Under the pieces are notes generated by a model. It had not been told where the DNA came from. It did no database searches and saw nothing but the letters and a program-made list of their open reading frames with translations. Positions 1 through 12,300 of a DNA stretch of 64,000 nt are shown one piece after another; the first letter of the stretch is position 1; each line of letters starts with the position of its first letter. The stretch is from Bolinopsis microptera (taxonomy: Eukaryota; Ctenophora; Tentaculata; Lobata; Bolinopsidae). The stretch lies in assembly GCF_026151205.1 (NCBI RefSeq), contig NC_087074.1:3410001-3474000 (forward strand). The letters are read 5' to 3'. The position numbers and the translations under genes are program-made.

Positions 1-499
1 AATAATTGTACGTATTAATCCATTAAAATTCAGAATCACTTCTTCATAATGTGAAATAGACTTAAAAGTCACAATTCTTATAAATAAAAATTATTTAACT
101 TACGACGTCGTGAATTGGTGACGATGGCGTTGAAAATATTGCAACATGACAATATATTATCAGTAGCCCAGCTAACGATTCTAAATGTATTCTAAAGTAA
201 TGGGCGATTTTTCAAAAGAATACAAACAAGGAAAAGAATATAAAATTAATATTGAAGGTGATGTTTGAGCAATCGCTAAACATTAAAAATATGTCGTGAT
301 TTAATGATCATCTCAATAATCATTAAATCACAGATTGAACATATTAAAGTTTCATTTAAATTACACAGAAAACAAATTTAGTTGTTAGCACTTTCATTAA
401 CTGTCACATGTTCAGCGCAATCTAATACGATAATTTAACCACACAAATTCCCTTTCTTAGCATGTTCAGTGCAAATCTAAAACACAATTTTTTCAGGCA
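1..499. other. AT-rich upstream flank of the GPCR gene
   Basis: No open frame, RNA or repeat that I can support. A pyrimidine tract followed by cag at 494-496 is a 3' splice site that opens the first visible GPCR exon three bases before its ATG. A 5' UTR exon could therefore lie here or further left, or the site could accept a spliced leader. Confidence 0.5.
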
Positions 500-2558
500 A
501 TGGTTCCTGCGGTGTTTGACGCGATATTCGGGGTGATGGCGATGTTCTGCTTCCTGATCGGGTGTTTAGGGAACGCGGTGTCCCTGGTCTACTTTCTGAA
601 GTGTAAAGGAAAGCTGTTCAGGATCACTCAGATCCTCTACACCTACATTGCCACAGTTGGTAGGTGATGACATTCGAATCATATTTATCATTTTTATGCA
701 CATTTTTAACAAAATAACCGAGATCAGAAAGGTTTTAATTTTTGAGGATCCTATCAATTATATGACTTTTAATCCACCTTAAGAAACATTTACCCACCCA
801 GACCTACTAACGAGTATCATGATGCTGCCAATAGCCGCCTCCAGTCTCTCACAACGGAAACCTCTCCTCTACTCCAACTCTGTCTTCTGCAACATACACG
901 GCTTCCTGTGGAACATCACCAGTCGGCTCAGTATCTTCCTAGTGATGATCCTGAGTCTGACCCGGACTGCCTTCCTCACCATGCCCTTCAAGAAGATGAA
1001 CAAACGAGCTGTACTGCTCTCTATAGTCGTCTACTGTGTTATACAGGTACGTTGTTACTCTTTTTTCCTTGTAGTCACTTCATTTTGTTTTTTTATACAG
1101 CGAATTTATTCAACTGCTCGCAGATGCGACATGTAGAAGCGACTTCATAAATCTCAAAGCTTCACTATATAATATTCATCCGCAACATTTCAGAGTTTTG
1201 ATTTTTCATTCATTTTAAATTCAATAATATGCAATTGGTGCAATGGCATTCTGCTCGGTCGAAGCATTTTCGCGTAATATTTTTCAGTTAAATACTAATT
1301 TATGGTGTTTTATGAACTTTAAGATTATTATGAACTTTGAGCTTGGTACTGGTAGACATTTATCTTAGAAATAGAGGGAGTACTCTGAGACAGCTTGTCA
1401 AGATATTTCTGCATTTTTATTTGGGCTTAAGTTTGCATTTATGATATATTTTCAAGTAAATGCAATGGTTATTATATAGCCGAAACACAATGGGCTTTTA
1501 AACACGACGAGAATTTAATGACTTTAGCAAAACTGTTAACTTTGAGACTACTGACTAAAAGGTTTTTACGTCAAGGATGCATATAGAACCACCCTTTCAT
1601 ACAGCAAATTGTTGAAGCAATACTGTTGTTATAAGTTAATATAATGTAATGTTACGTAATACTTGTACCAAAACATTTAAAATATGCACTCAACCTCGAG
1701 CATCTTTCAATCTCAACACCAAATGACGCTTTTTCTCATTTCTTCCAACCGGAAGTCACAGATCGGCAGAGTTTTCTCAGAAATTTAAATCTGTCAAGAT
1801 CATAAATCGATACAGCTCTCTAAAAAATAAGTGATCGTATTCGATCAAAATTCATATTATGCCAATTATATTAAGCTCAATATGTAATAGAAAATATCCC
1901 CCAGATGGTGCAAGCTGCAATTCCCTACATGGCGCACGTGGTTTACTCCTACGAGGTGTACCACGTGAGATGCACGTGGTACATATTCGACGTGACACCC
2001 AGCCTGACCATCTCTCACCTCCTCCACGTGCTCCTGGTGGTGATCCCTATACTCCTCCCCATCTTCCCCGTCATGATCTCCTGCATCATCTCCACACGGG
2101 CCATGTTCATGACGGTCAAATCCCCCGCCGCACTCACCTCTCGCAACAACACCGTCCGGGGGAAACACAAGAGAAAAGCCACCGTCACCATCATCGCCAT
2201 CACCGTGGTGTACGTGGTTTTCAATCTGCCGCCAAGCCTCACTGCTATTGTCATGCTGGTGGATGAAAACCTCATGAACTGGGACAGGTTTTACTTCTTC
2301 AGCAACTTCCAGGAGGTCCACTGCGTGGCCCTCAACGCCTGTCTCAACCCCATCATTTATCTTATCACGATGAATCAGATGAAACTGTTTCTCATCAGTG
2401 GCTTCGGAACCGCCAAAAATCACATCTCCGCCTACGTCAGCTCGGCCCTTCATGAGAATCATCACAATCCGAATAAGATTCCTCGTTCTAGGATTCAGCT
2501 GGATAACGAGGAGCAAAATCAAATGCAGGTGGAGGACCCAAGGAAATCTTTTCCTTGA
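500..2558 (+). CDS. Class A (rhodopsin-like) G-protein-coupled receptor, 3 exons, about 352 aa
   Basis: Plasma-membrane seven-helix receptor; ligand unknown. Exons are 500-659, 802-1046 and 1905-2558, with GT-AG borders and matching phases (1, then 0). Joining exons 1 and 2 rebuilds TM2 with the Asp of position 2.50 (residue 54). Other landmarks are the GN pair of TM1 (Asn25), the TM3 cysteine (Cys83), its ECL2 partner (Cys158), FNLPP in TM6 (241-245, in place of CWxP) and NPIIY in TM7 (283-287). The DRY motif is replaced by TRT (107-109). The residue matching the opsin retinal lysine is Ala277, so this is not an opsin despite the neighbouring photoproteins. Only about 7 residues precede TM1, and a splice acceptor lies 3 nt before the ATG, so a further upstream exon is possible. 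AATAAA-like signals follow at about 3025 and 3122. Confidence 0.85.
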
Positions 2559-3330
2559 ACTATGAAATTTCAATAATTTCGTGCCGTGCCCACATTTGAG
2601 GGGTGATAAATTAGTATCAAACAGAATTCGCTTTCTGTAGTAAGCGACAGGACTAAACTAAATCAGTGGTAAACTTTAGAGATTCTGCTTATACTATTGC
2701 CAATAGTATTGGTTATGATGTAGAACAATTTTATTACGAGACAAGTTTATTCTAAACTTGTGCTTAACGTTTGGAAACTCTGGAACCTAGGATCAGTAAG
2801 CACCAGTAGTGACCCTATTTCTGTTTTTATTGTGTAAATTCGTCGTTATTAAGTGTATCAATAATCAATATCTGTGGTATGTATAACGGAGTGTTTATTA
2901 TCAAAAGCTCGCGATTTGGTAAAAATTGGCACAGCAATGACGAGATGTTTCAACCTTCGGTTAGACCACATGGGCGGCCCTGTAGTCAACACTGTGTCCA
3001 TCGTGAAACATCTACAAGCGAGATGAAATAAATTTGATAATATTTGTTAAGGAATGTTTCAATTCCCTGGTTTTGTTTATTCAATGTTTAAATTTGTTCA
3101 ATGTTTATTCAATGTTTATAAAATAAATTATTTGTATAATATTCATGGCTGTAAAGGTGTATTTATGTTATAAAAATTTGTTCATTTCATTCGAAAAAAA
3201 AACTTACTTTTATTTATTACTGTGTATACAAATTCAAATTATTGTTTAATTTGAAGTACAATTCAGAACATCAAACTCTATTCAGCACAACTCAAAATAA
3301 CTTGCGAAAAAATAATAATGGTTGACGTAC
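2559..3330. other. GPCR 3' UTR and AT-rich sequence within the PRDM locus
   Basis: Contains the likely GPCR 3' UTR with AATAAA-type signals near 3025 and 3122. On the minus strand it is intron following PRDM exon 5. No zinc-finger codons are visible, so the rest of the PRDM gene lies beyond the left edge or between GPCR exons, where I see none. Confidence 0.5.
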
Positions 3331-6300
3331 CTTTACTCTGGTCAATGAGAAGGGGTAAGCCCAGATACAACTTATACTCGTCCCCATACCACACTAGTAA
3401 CTCCTCTCCCGGCTCGATAGTCTTGCATGCTCTGAAGGATATACAAACATTAGTCCACAAACCCATTACTCTATTAAATACGAGAGCATTAAAGTAGGGC
3501 CGTTCGTGATACCTAGGATCAAATTAGTTTCACAGGAATTATTAACGGCACTATAATACTAGACACGTGAGGGAATGTGTCCAGCAAGGCACCACTTTCG
3601 TCGAGTGGTCACACCTTGAGAAATCGCTCTGATTTGGTATTTCATCAACACCATTTGAAATCCACAGCTACAGTATCAAACAAATTAATCAGATTGAGCA
3701 GGAGGGTCCTACAGGCTGCATAATATTCGAGCTTTTCGTGGAGCTAGGTGTGGACTGGCTACACCTGGTTAAAGCACTTCCATCCTATTACAGAATAATG
3801 TGTAATAGTAATATAAACTATAGTGAATTTAAAATATGATGTAATTTAAGCAGATCGCCTGTATAAAAAGTGAGCGACTCAGTATAACTTACCTAAAATA
3901 GATGTGTCCGAGATGTTGGAAAGCTGCCATGTTTTGTTCTTCTTCTGACCGGGCACAGCTAATGTACCTCATCCAGTTGGCTAGGGAGGAATCGTTGCCG
4001 TCCACAAAATGTGATATCTCACCGTTCGTGTCGTACACCTGAGATATAAACGTATGTGAAACATGTCTGGAAGTAAATTCATGTCTATAAAGTGATCTTA
4101 ACATTGAAAATGGATCTGAAGAACCACTTCCAAAATTGATGACCGTAAACGAACAATTTAATTACATCCTACAGCTGTAAACCCCTTATTTGCCGTAAAC
4201 CCTGGTCCCCCGACCACCAAAATGTTTGAAAAATATCAACATTTTTAGTGTGATTGATACCACGTGGTACTTGACTTGATTGTCATTATCATAAGCCGAC
4301 TAAGTCAGTTCCGGGTTGCTGTGCAACGTTCTGAACTAGGTATGCTACAGAGAATGGCCTAAAATGCTCTTAGAAAAACGTTAAAAAGATCTCAGATCCA
4401 CAGCGCACTTAGCATGAGGAGCGATTAATTATCAGAGTCCTGATAAGGTCAGTGAATAGTTGAAGAGTACCCTACATTCTACAAATGGGGTACCCTACAT
4501 TCTACAAATGGGGTTCCCTACATTCTACAAATGGTTGAGTACCCTACATTCTACAAATGGTTGAGTACCCTACATTCTACAAATGGGGTTCCACGAATTA
4601 GCTCTACTCCATATTTGGAAGATTAGGACTTTGTTAACATGTGACCTGATGTTTAACGGTATTATAACAAAGCCCTCCTATAATCTATCGCACTGTTTAA
4701 GGCTTATCACAGGATAAATTGGATGTTCTATTGACTTAAAGATGCAGTTTAGCATATGATTATGAACCGAAACTTCAAAAGTCTGCGATACCCGTTCAAT
4801 GCATATGAAAGATCGTACTCTCTTCGTTTAAAGTTGATAGGGAATTTTCAAATCAATAGGGAAAAAACCAATCTAGCTCCAATTACACCGATTAAAGTTA
4901 CGTTATTTATATATAGATATTCGAAACTAATGATTAATAAGTGTAATTGTATTACACTTCTTATTAAATATCTTCCTGTCACGAATTATTGATATCTACT
5001 TATAATTTGATATCACTAAACCCTGATACTGATAAAGATATTCCGGGGAAAATAAACCTCAATTAAAAATGTTGATATACGAAGATCGTAAGTAGGAAAT
5101 ATATTAATCGTGTCAATAATTCAATAAGGATGCAATTAATCAAGAAAGGGTATAAAAGCCTAGGATAACAGACATTCAGCATAAACCTTTTTCCTCTACA
5201 GTTTGTTGAATAACAATCGAGCTGAATGCTTTTTAAGTTATTTTCTGAAATCTTTCCATTTTGAATAAAGATTTTATTTCAACGAATCATTATTTTCAAC
5301 ATTGTCTTGTAGTTTTCACTATAGGATACTTTTGAATAACTAAAATAAATATTTTGCAATTAATCTCTTCCTTCTATAGTTTGGCTCAAGGAAACTATAT
5401 CAAATATGCCTCTGGACGAGACCAACAACGAAAGCTACAGATACCTGAGAAGTGTCGGAAACACCTGGAAGTACAACGTCGAGGACCTCCACCCCAAGAT
5501 GTTGGAACGTCTGTACAAGAGGTTCGACACTTTCGATCTCGACACTGACGGCAAGATGAGCATGGACGAGATTATGTACTGGCCCGACAGAATGAGACAG
5601 CTGGTCAACGCTTCTGACGAACAGATTGAGAAGATGAGAGCTGCCTGCGACACCTTCTTCTTCCACAAAGGAGTAAACCGAGACACCGGTCTCGCACGAG
5701 AGGACTGGGTTGAAGCTAACAGAGTCTTCGCTGAAGCCGAGAGAGAAAGGGAACGACGTGGAGAAGGATCTTTGATTGCCCTCCTCTCCAACTCTTACTA
5801 CGATGTCCTGGATGATAATGGTGATGGTACTGTCAATGTTGAAGAGCTCAAAACAATGATGAAAGCCTTTGATGTACCCCAGGAGGCTGCCTACACCTTC
5901 TTCGAGAAGGGTGATACCGACGGGACCGGAAAGCTGGAGCGACCTGAGCTGGTCCATCTCTTCAGAAAGTTCTGGATGGAGCCATACGATCCCCAGTGGG
6001 ATGGTGTCTACGCTTACAAATACTAAGCAAAGAAATAACTTTCAGACTAAATCTTTAAATGGAAACTTAAATTAAACATCATGCACACTTTGAATCCCTT
6101 AAATCTCATTTTCGCTGCAATTTTCTATCGCAATTTCAGTTTCCTGCCTTCCTTCCGCAATTTCGAGTTTTCAGTTTAATGATCAGTACAGTTTCTAATT
6201 ACAATTATCATGACTATTTTATCTAGATCTTGAAGTGTTTCACATCAACATTGCGTGCGTTATTGCTTTCCCATTACTACTAATTCGAATTCTCGTTTTC

Positions 6301-9300
6301 AATGAAAAATGTTCTACCATAAATTATACTCCCTCGTAAATTATGATATATCCGATATTTCAGAATACTTTAGTACTTTGTAATCGTGCTGACCAACATT
6401 TATCTCCAGTTTAGCTCAAGGAAACTATATCAAATATGCCTCTGGACGAGACCAACAACGAAAGCTACAGATACCTGAGAAGTGTCGGAAACACCTGGAA
6501 GTACAACGTCGAGGACCTCCACCCCAAGATGTTGGAACGTCTGTACAAGAGGTTCGACACTTTCGATCTCGACACTGACGGCAAGATGAGCATGGACGAG
6601 ATTATGTACTGGCCCGACAGAATGAGACAGCTGGTCAACGCTTCTGACGAACAGATTGAGAAGATGAGAGCTGCCTGCGACACCTTCTTCTTCCACAAAG
6701 GAGTAAACCGAGACACCGGTCTCGCACGAGAGGACTGGGTTGAAGCTAACAGAGTCTTCGCTGAAGCCGAGAGAGAAAGGGAACGACGTGGAGAAGGATC
6801 TTTGATTGCCCTCCTCTCCAACTCTTACTACGATGTCCTGGATGATAATGGTGATGGTACTGTCAATGTTGAAGAGCTCAAAACAATGATGAAAGCCTTT
6901 GATGTACCCCAGGAGGCTGCCTACACCTTCTTCGAGAAGGGTGATACCGACGGGACCGGAAAGCTGGAGCGACCTGAGCTGGTCCATCTCTTCAGAAAGT
7001 TCTGGATGGAGCCATACGATCCCCAGTGGGATGGTGTCTACGCTTACAAATACTAAGCAAAGAAATAACTTTCAGACTAAATCTTTAAATGGAAACTTAA
7101 ATTAAACATCATGCACACTTTGAATCCCTTAAATCTCATTTTCGCTGCAATTTTCTATCGCAATTTCAGTTTCCTGCCTTCCTTCCGCAATTTCGAGTTT
7201 TCAGTTTAATGATCAGTACAGTTTCTAATTACAATTATCATGACTATTTTATCTAGATCTTGAAGTGTTTCACATCAACATTGCGTGCGTTATTGCTTTC
7301 CCATTACTACTAATTCGAATTCTCGTTTTCAATGAAAAATGTTCTACCATAAATTATACTCCCTCGTAAATTATGATATATCCGATATTTCAGAATACTT
7401 TAGTACTTTGTAATCGTGCTGACCAACATTTATCTCCAGTTTAGCTCAAGGAAACTATATCAAATATGCCTCTGGACGAGACCAACAACGAAAGCTACAG
7501 ATACCTGAGAAGTGTCGGAAACACCTGGAAGTACAACGTCGAGGACCTCCACCCCAAGATGTTGGAACGTCTGTACAAGAGGTTCGACACTTTCGATCTC
7601 GACACTGACGGCAAGATGAGCATGGACGAGATTATGTACTGGCCCGACAGAATGAGACAGCTGGTCAACGCTTCTGACGAACAGATTGAGAAGATGAGAG
7701 CTGCCTGCGACACCTTCTTCTTCCACAAAGGAGTAAACCGAGACACCGGTCTCGCACGAGAGGACTGGGTTGAAGCTAACAGAGTCTTCGCTGAAGCCGA
7801 GAGAGAAAGGGAACGACGTGGAGAAGGATCTTTGATTGCCCTCCTCTCCAACTCTTACTACGATGTCCTGGATGATAATGGTGATGGTACTGTCAATGTT
7901 GAAGAGCTCAAAACAATGATGAAAGCCTTTGATGTACCCCAGGAGGCTGCCTACACCTTCTTCGAGAAGGGTGATACCGACGGGACCGGAAAGCTGGAGC
8001 GACCTGAGCTGGTCCATCTCTTCAGAAAGTTCTGGATGGAGCCATACGATCCCCAGTGGGATGGTGTCTACGCTTACAAATACTAAGCAAAGAAATAACT
8101 TTCAGACTAAATCTTTAAATGGAAACTTAAATTAAACATCATGCACACTTTGAATCCCTTAAATCTCATTTTCGCTGCAATTTTCTATCGCAATTTCAGT
8201 TTCCTGCCTTCCTTCCGCAATTTCGAGTTTTCAGTTTAATGATCAGTACAGTTTCTAATTACAATTATCATGACTATTTTATCTAGATCTTGAAGTGTTT
8301 CACATCAACATTGCGTGCGTTATTGCTTTCCCATTACTACTAATTCGAATTCTCGTTTTCAATGAAAAATGTTCTACCATAAATTATACTCCCTCGTAAA
8401 TTATGATATATCCGATATTTCAGAATACTTTAGTACTTTGTAATCGTGCTGACCAACATTTATCTCCAGTTTAGCTCAAGGAAACTATATCAAATATGCC
8501 TCTGGACGAGACCAACAACGAAAGCTACAGATACCTGAGAAGTGTCGGAAACACCTGGAAGTACAACGTCGAGGACCTCCACCCCAAGATGTTGGAACGT
8601 CTGTACAAGAGGTTCGACACTTTCGATCTCGACACTGACGGCAAGATGAGCATGGACGAGATTATGTACTGGCCCGACAGAATGAGACAGCTGGTCAACG
8701 CTTCTGACGAACAGATTGAGAAGATGAGAGCTGCCTGCGACACCTTCTTCTTCCACAAAGGAGTAAACCGAGACACCGGTCTCGCACGAGAGGACTGGGT
8801 TGAAGCTAACAGAGTCTTCGCTGAAGCCGAGAGAGAAAGGGAACGACGTGGAGAAGGATCTTTGATTGCCCTCCTCTCCAACTCTTACTACGATGTCCTG
8901 GATGATAATGGTGATGGTACTGTCAATTGAGACTAAAAAATGTGAAACCTTTGTACAGGAGCTGACTTCCAGAGGGATACCTACGACGAAAGCGGAGCAC
9001 CGATGTCCATCTCAAATCGTGAGCCTACTTCCATGGAGTTCTGCTATCATCATTCAAAGATAACACTTCAATTAAATTAATGAATTTAAATTAATCTGAA
9101 ATTTTTGAACATTAAACTCTTTCTGCATTCATATCAATTCAAATCTCTGCTTCCTCAAATTTCGGTTACATAAATTATATCCTTCTAATTACAATTCATA
9201 TTCAGAATATATATTTGTAATTTCAACAAATTTCTCATTTTCAGAACTATATATATTCGAATTCCCAAGAAAAAGTTCTACCTAAATTATCACGAAATAT

Positions 9301-12300
9301 GAATACCGTTTCAATACATTTTGAAGTCTGACAAATTTCCCATTTATCTCAGAACTATGCAAATGCTCGACGAGACAATATGCCCACGAACTGACGAACA
9401 CTGAGTAAAGCACTCACAACCCAATGTTGGAACTCCAAATTACTTCTCCAAATGCGGAAAATGACAGCACGATAGGGCCTCGACCAAGACATGGTCAACG
9501 CTGAACGATTCGAAGATGAAGCGCGACGACCTCTCAAAAGGATAAGCACCGTCTCGCAGAAGGAGCTGAGTAAAGTTGGACGAAAGAAAGGGAAGACTGA
9601 AAGATTGAGCTTGCGACCCCAACTCTCTACACTCTAGAAAGGTGATGACCGACTGGGAGGAAACTAGTGTGAAGCCTGTTACTCCAGAGCTCCTGTGCGA
9701 GAAGGTAACGAGACCGGAAGCAGGAACTACTAGCAATACTTAGTCTAAACTTATGAACCCTATAGTGTCACCTTGATACTAATCAAAATATTTACTAAAT
9801 TTAAAGAAACTTTATTAACCTGCCTTCGAATCTTAAATTCATTTAGGTCATTTATCGAATTATTACCTCTTTCTGATTCGTTTCGTTTAAGATCAAGTCG
9901 TAATTCATTCATACATTTTATCAATTAGTTTTCAATAAATTGTCATAATTTTCCATACTATTGAATTATTTTACATATTTTCCATAAATACTTCTGTAAT
10001 TGACATTATCTCATTTTCAGAATATATTTAATCTGCCTCACATTCCACAATTAGCTAAGATACTTAATATGCCTCGGACAAATACAAACTCAGATACTCA
10101 CAGATGTGAACGTTGACATAAATGGGCCCTCCGATTGACTTCAAGAGTTCAACTTGATTACTGCGCAATGAATGGACGAATTGACTGGCCAAAATGACAC
10201 GTCACTTCTGAGAACAGATTGAGAAGATGAAGCTGCCTGCGACACCTTCTTCTTCCACAAATAACCCCGGTTGACGAGACAGTAACACGGAGTAGCAAGA
10301 CGAGTGAAAAGCTGAAAGTGGAGGATCTGATGCTCCAGAAGCCGTGACACTAGATTCCTTGAATATAGATGCTGATGATAATGTGATAGACTAAATGAGA
10401 GCCAAAGTGAACCATGATGACCCATCAGAAGGTGTACGACGTCGGAAGTGGTGACCGAGGGACTCGAAAGTGCGATGGGCCATCTCCCAAGTTGTGCCAA
10501 AGATACACAAGAATCTCGTATCTTAAAGGATTAAATAAACAGAAACTTTAACCCTAAATCTAATGAATATTAGCATTCAGTCCTCTTCCCCAATTCTCAT
10601 TTCGAATTCATGATTTATTCATTTCACTATTTCGATTTGAAGTTTCAATCAATTGCGTCTTTCTAATTACTACATTCATTGTTATCAATGAAGTTTACAT
10701 AACGATTATTCTTCAGAATTATTGTAATGCTACAATTTGATTCTACAATTATCAATGCAAAAAGATCAACACAAACTAATCCCTCGTAAATGGAATAAAT
10801 ATCAATTCAACTTAGATTTGAATCGTTCAAATTATCTCATTTGCTAAGGAAATATACAATTGCCTCTGGCCGACAAACGAAAGTTAGTTGAGCAGTTCGA
10901 AAACTGAATACCAATCTACTCCACAAGGAGTTAACGACACAGAGACTTTGCATTCTCGACCTGAGCAAGAGATGGACGAGATTTGTATGGAACGACAGAA
11001 TGTACCCTGTCAACCTTCTGACGATAGGAAGATGAGTAGTCGTAACTTTACTCAACAAAGGAAACCTAATTCCCAGAGCAGGACTAAGGGTTAAGTAACG
11101 AAGCTTTGGCGAACCGACGGCAAAAGTGGAGAACGATCAGTAGGATCGTTTATTACCAACTCAAACAACTCACTAAATGTTATGGATATAAAGTGAGGTC
11201 ACATTTGAACCAATTATTCAATTGCATGAAGTTTATGTTACCCCGCATGCTGCTACAGTATTCTCAGAGTATCGACGACGACATTTTCGACTGAGTGTCC
11301 ATCACAGCGTCTTATTCGAAGCTACAACCATCCGGTTAGAAGATGTACTTACAAATATAAGCAAAAATAACTTTCGAATCTAAATGAAATAATTAACGCA
11401 CCAACTTGATCCTTTAATTCATTTCTCAATATTCTCAGCCGAGTAGGATCGCAAATGTACAGTCCAGCCACCTCCAGATTGACGCAGGTTCGCTTAATCT
11501 ACATTCTGAGAAAGATTATCAGTACTGCTATCAGACTAAGGTTACCAACTGCTTGCGTTAGAATAGCTTGCTCGACCATTACTATCCCAATGGTGTTCAA
11601 CAAAATGTCAAAGATTATACTACAATTCGAATATAAGAAGTCGAATGGAAGTCTTTAACTCTCCAACTTTACTCCTTAAGCTCATGACTTGCAAATTTTG
11701 AACGACAAACAAGATCAGCCATTACCCAGGTCGCACACTCTGAGTAATGATCGACGCGAAACCAGATGTACTGCACAGTTCAAATCTTGATGCCAACTGA
11801 CCAGAATGGCAGTTTCAATACTAGCAAAGAATACTTCAGAAATTTCTAGTAAACCTTACATCATACAATTGAATAAACTTGCTGGAATTTTCTATCCAAT
11901 GTCAACTCTCCGCTTCCAGGTTTAGTTAATGTTAAGCAACAATTCAATACGAATAGAAAGCTGAAGTTACATCGAATGCGTCTTTGTTGCCCATCTACAA
12001 TTCGAATTCGTCTCGATAAAATGTTCAAATTATACTCCGTAATGTTAATCCGAAATGAGAACTTTGAATCGTCCCAACATAGCCCAACTTTGAGGAAGTT
12101 CATATCACGACGGAAACGGACACCGAACAAGGCACTTAGAAGTCGAAATGGAGCAACCGAGACCCCACCAGAGTTGGAACGTTAAATACAAGAAGTTGAA
12201 CTTTCAACTAAACTTATGGCAAGATAATGAGATTATGCAATTGAAGACTAAACTGTCAATTCCTTTGACACAGATGCAATCGAAGAGCTGTCACGACTTC

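Larger units (their letters stand above)
5383..8927 (+). repeat. Photoprotein tandem array, left block (1030-bp units)
   Basis: ATGs at 5406, 6436, 7466 and 8496 are exactly 1030 bp apart. Each unit is a 621-bp ORF plus a 409-bp spacer, and I see no difference between units, spacers included, until identity stops at about 8926 within copy 4. Confidence 0.95.

Noticed and set aside
500-2558. Opsin, suggested by the neighbouring photoproteins
   Set aside because: The TM7 position six residues before NPIIY is Ala277, not the retinal-binding Lys.
1866-2573. Long 235-codon minus-strand open frame over GPCR exon 3
   Set aside because: Shadow of the receptor exon: His/Asp-rich, without domains, while the plus strand gives a clean TM4-TM7.
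5400-5957. 185- and 118-codon minus-strand frames repeated in every photoprotein unit
   Set aside because: Antisense shadows of the EF-hand gene; they recur only because the unit recurs.
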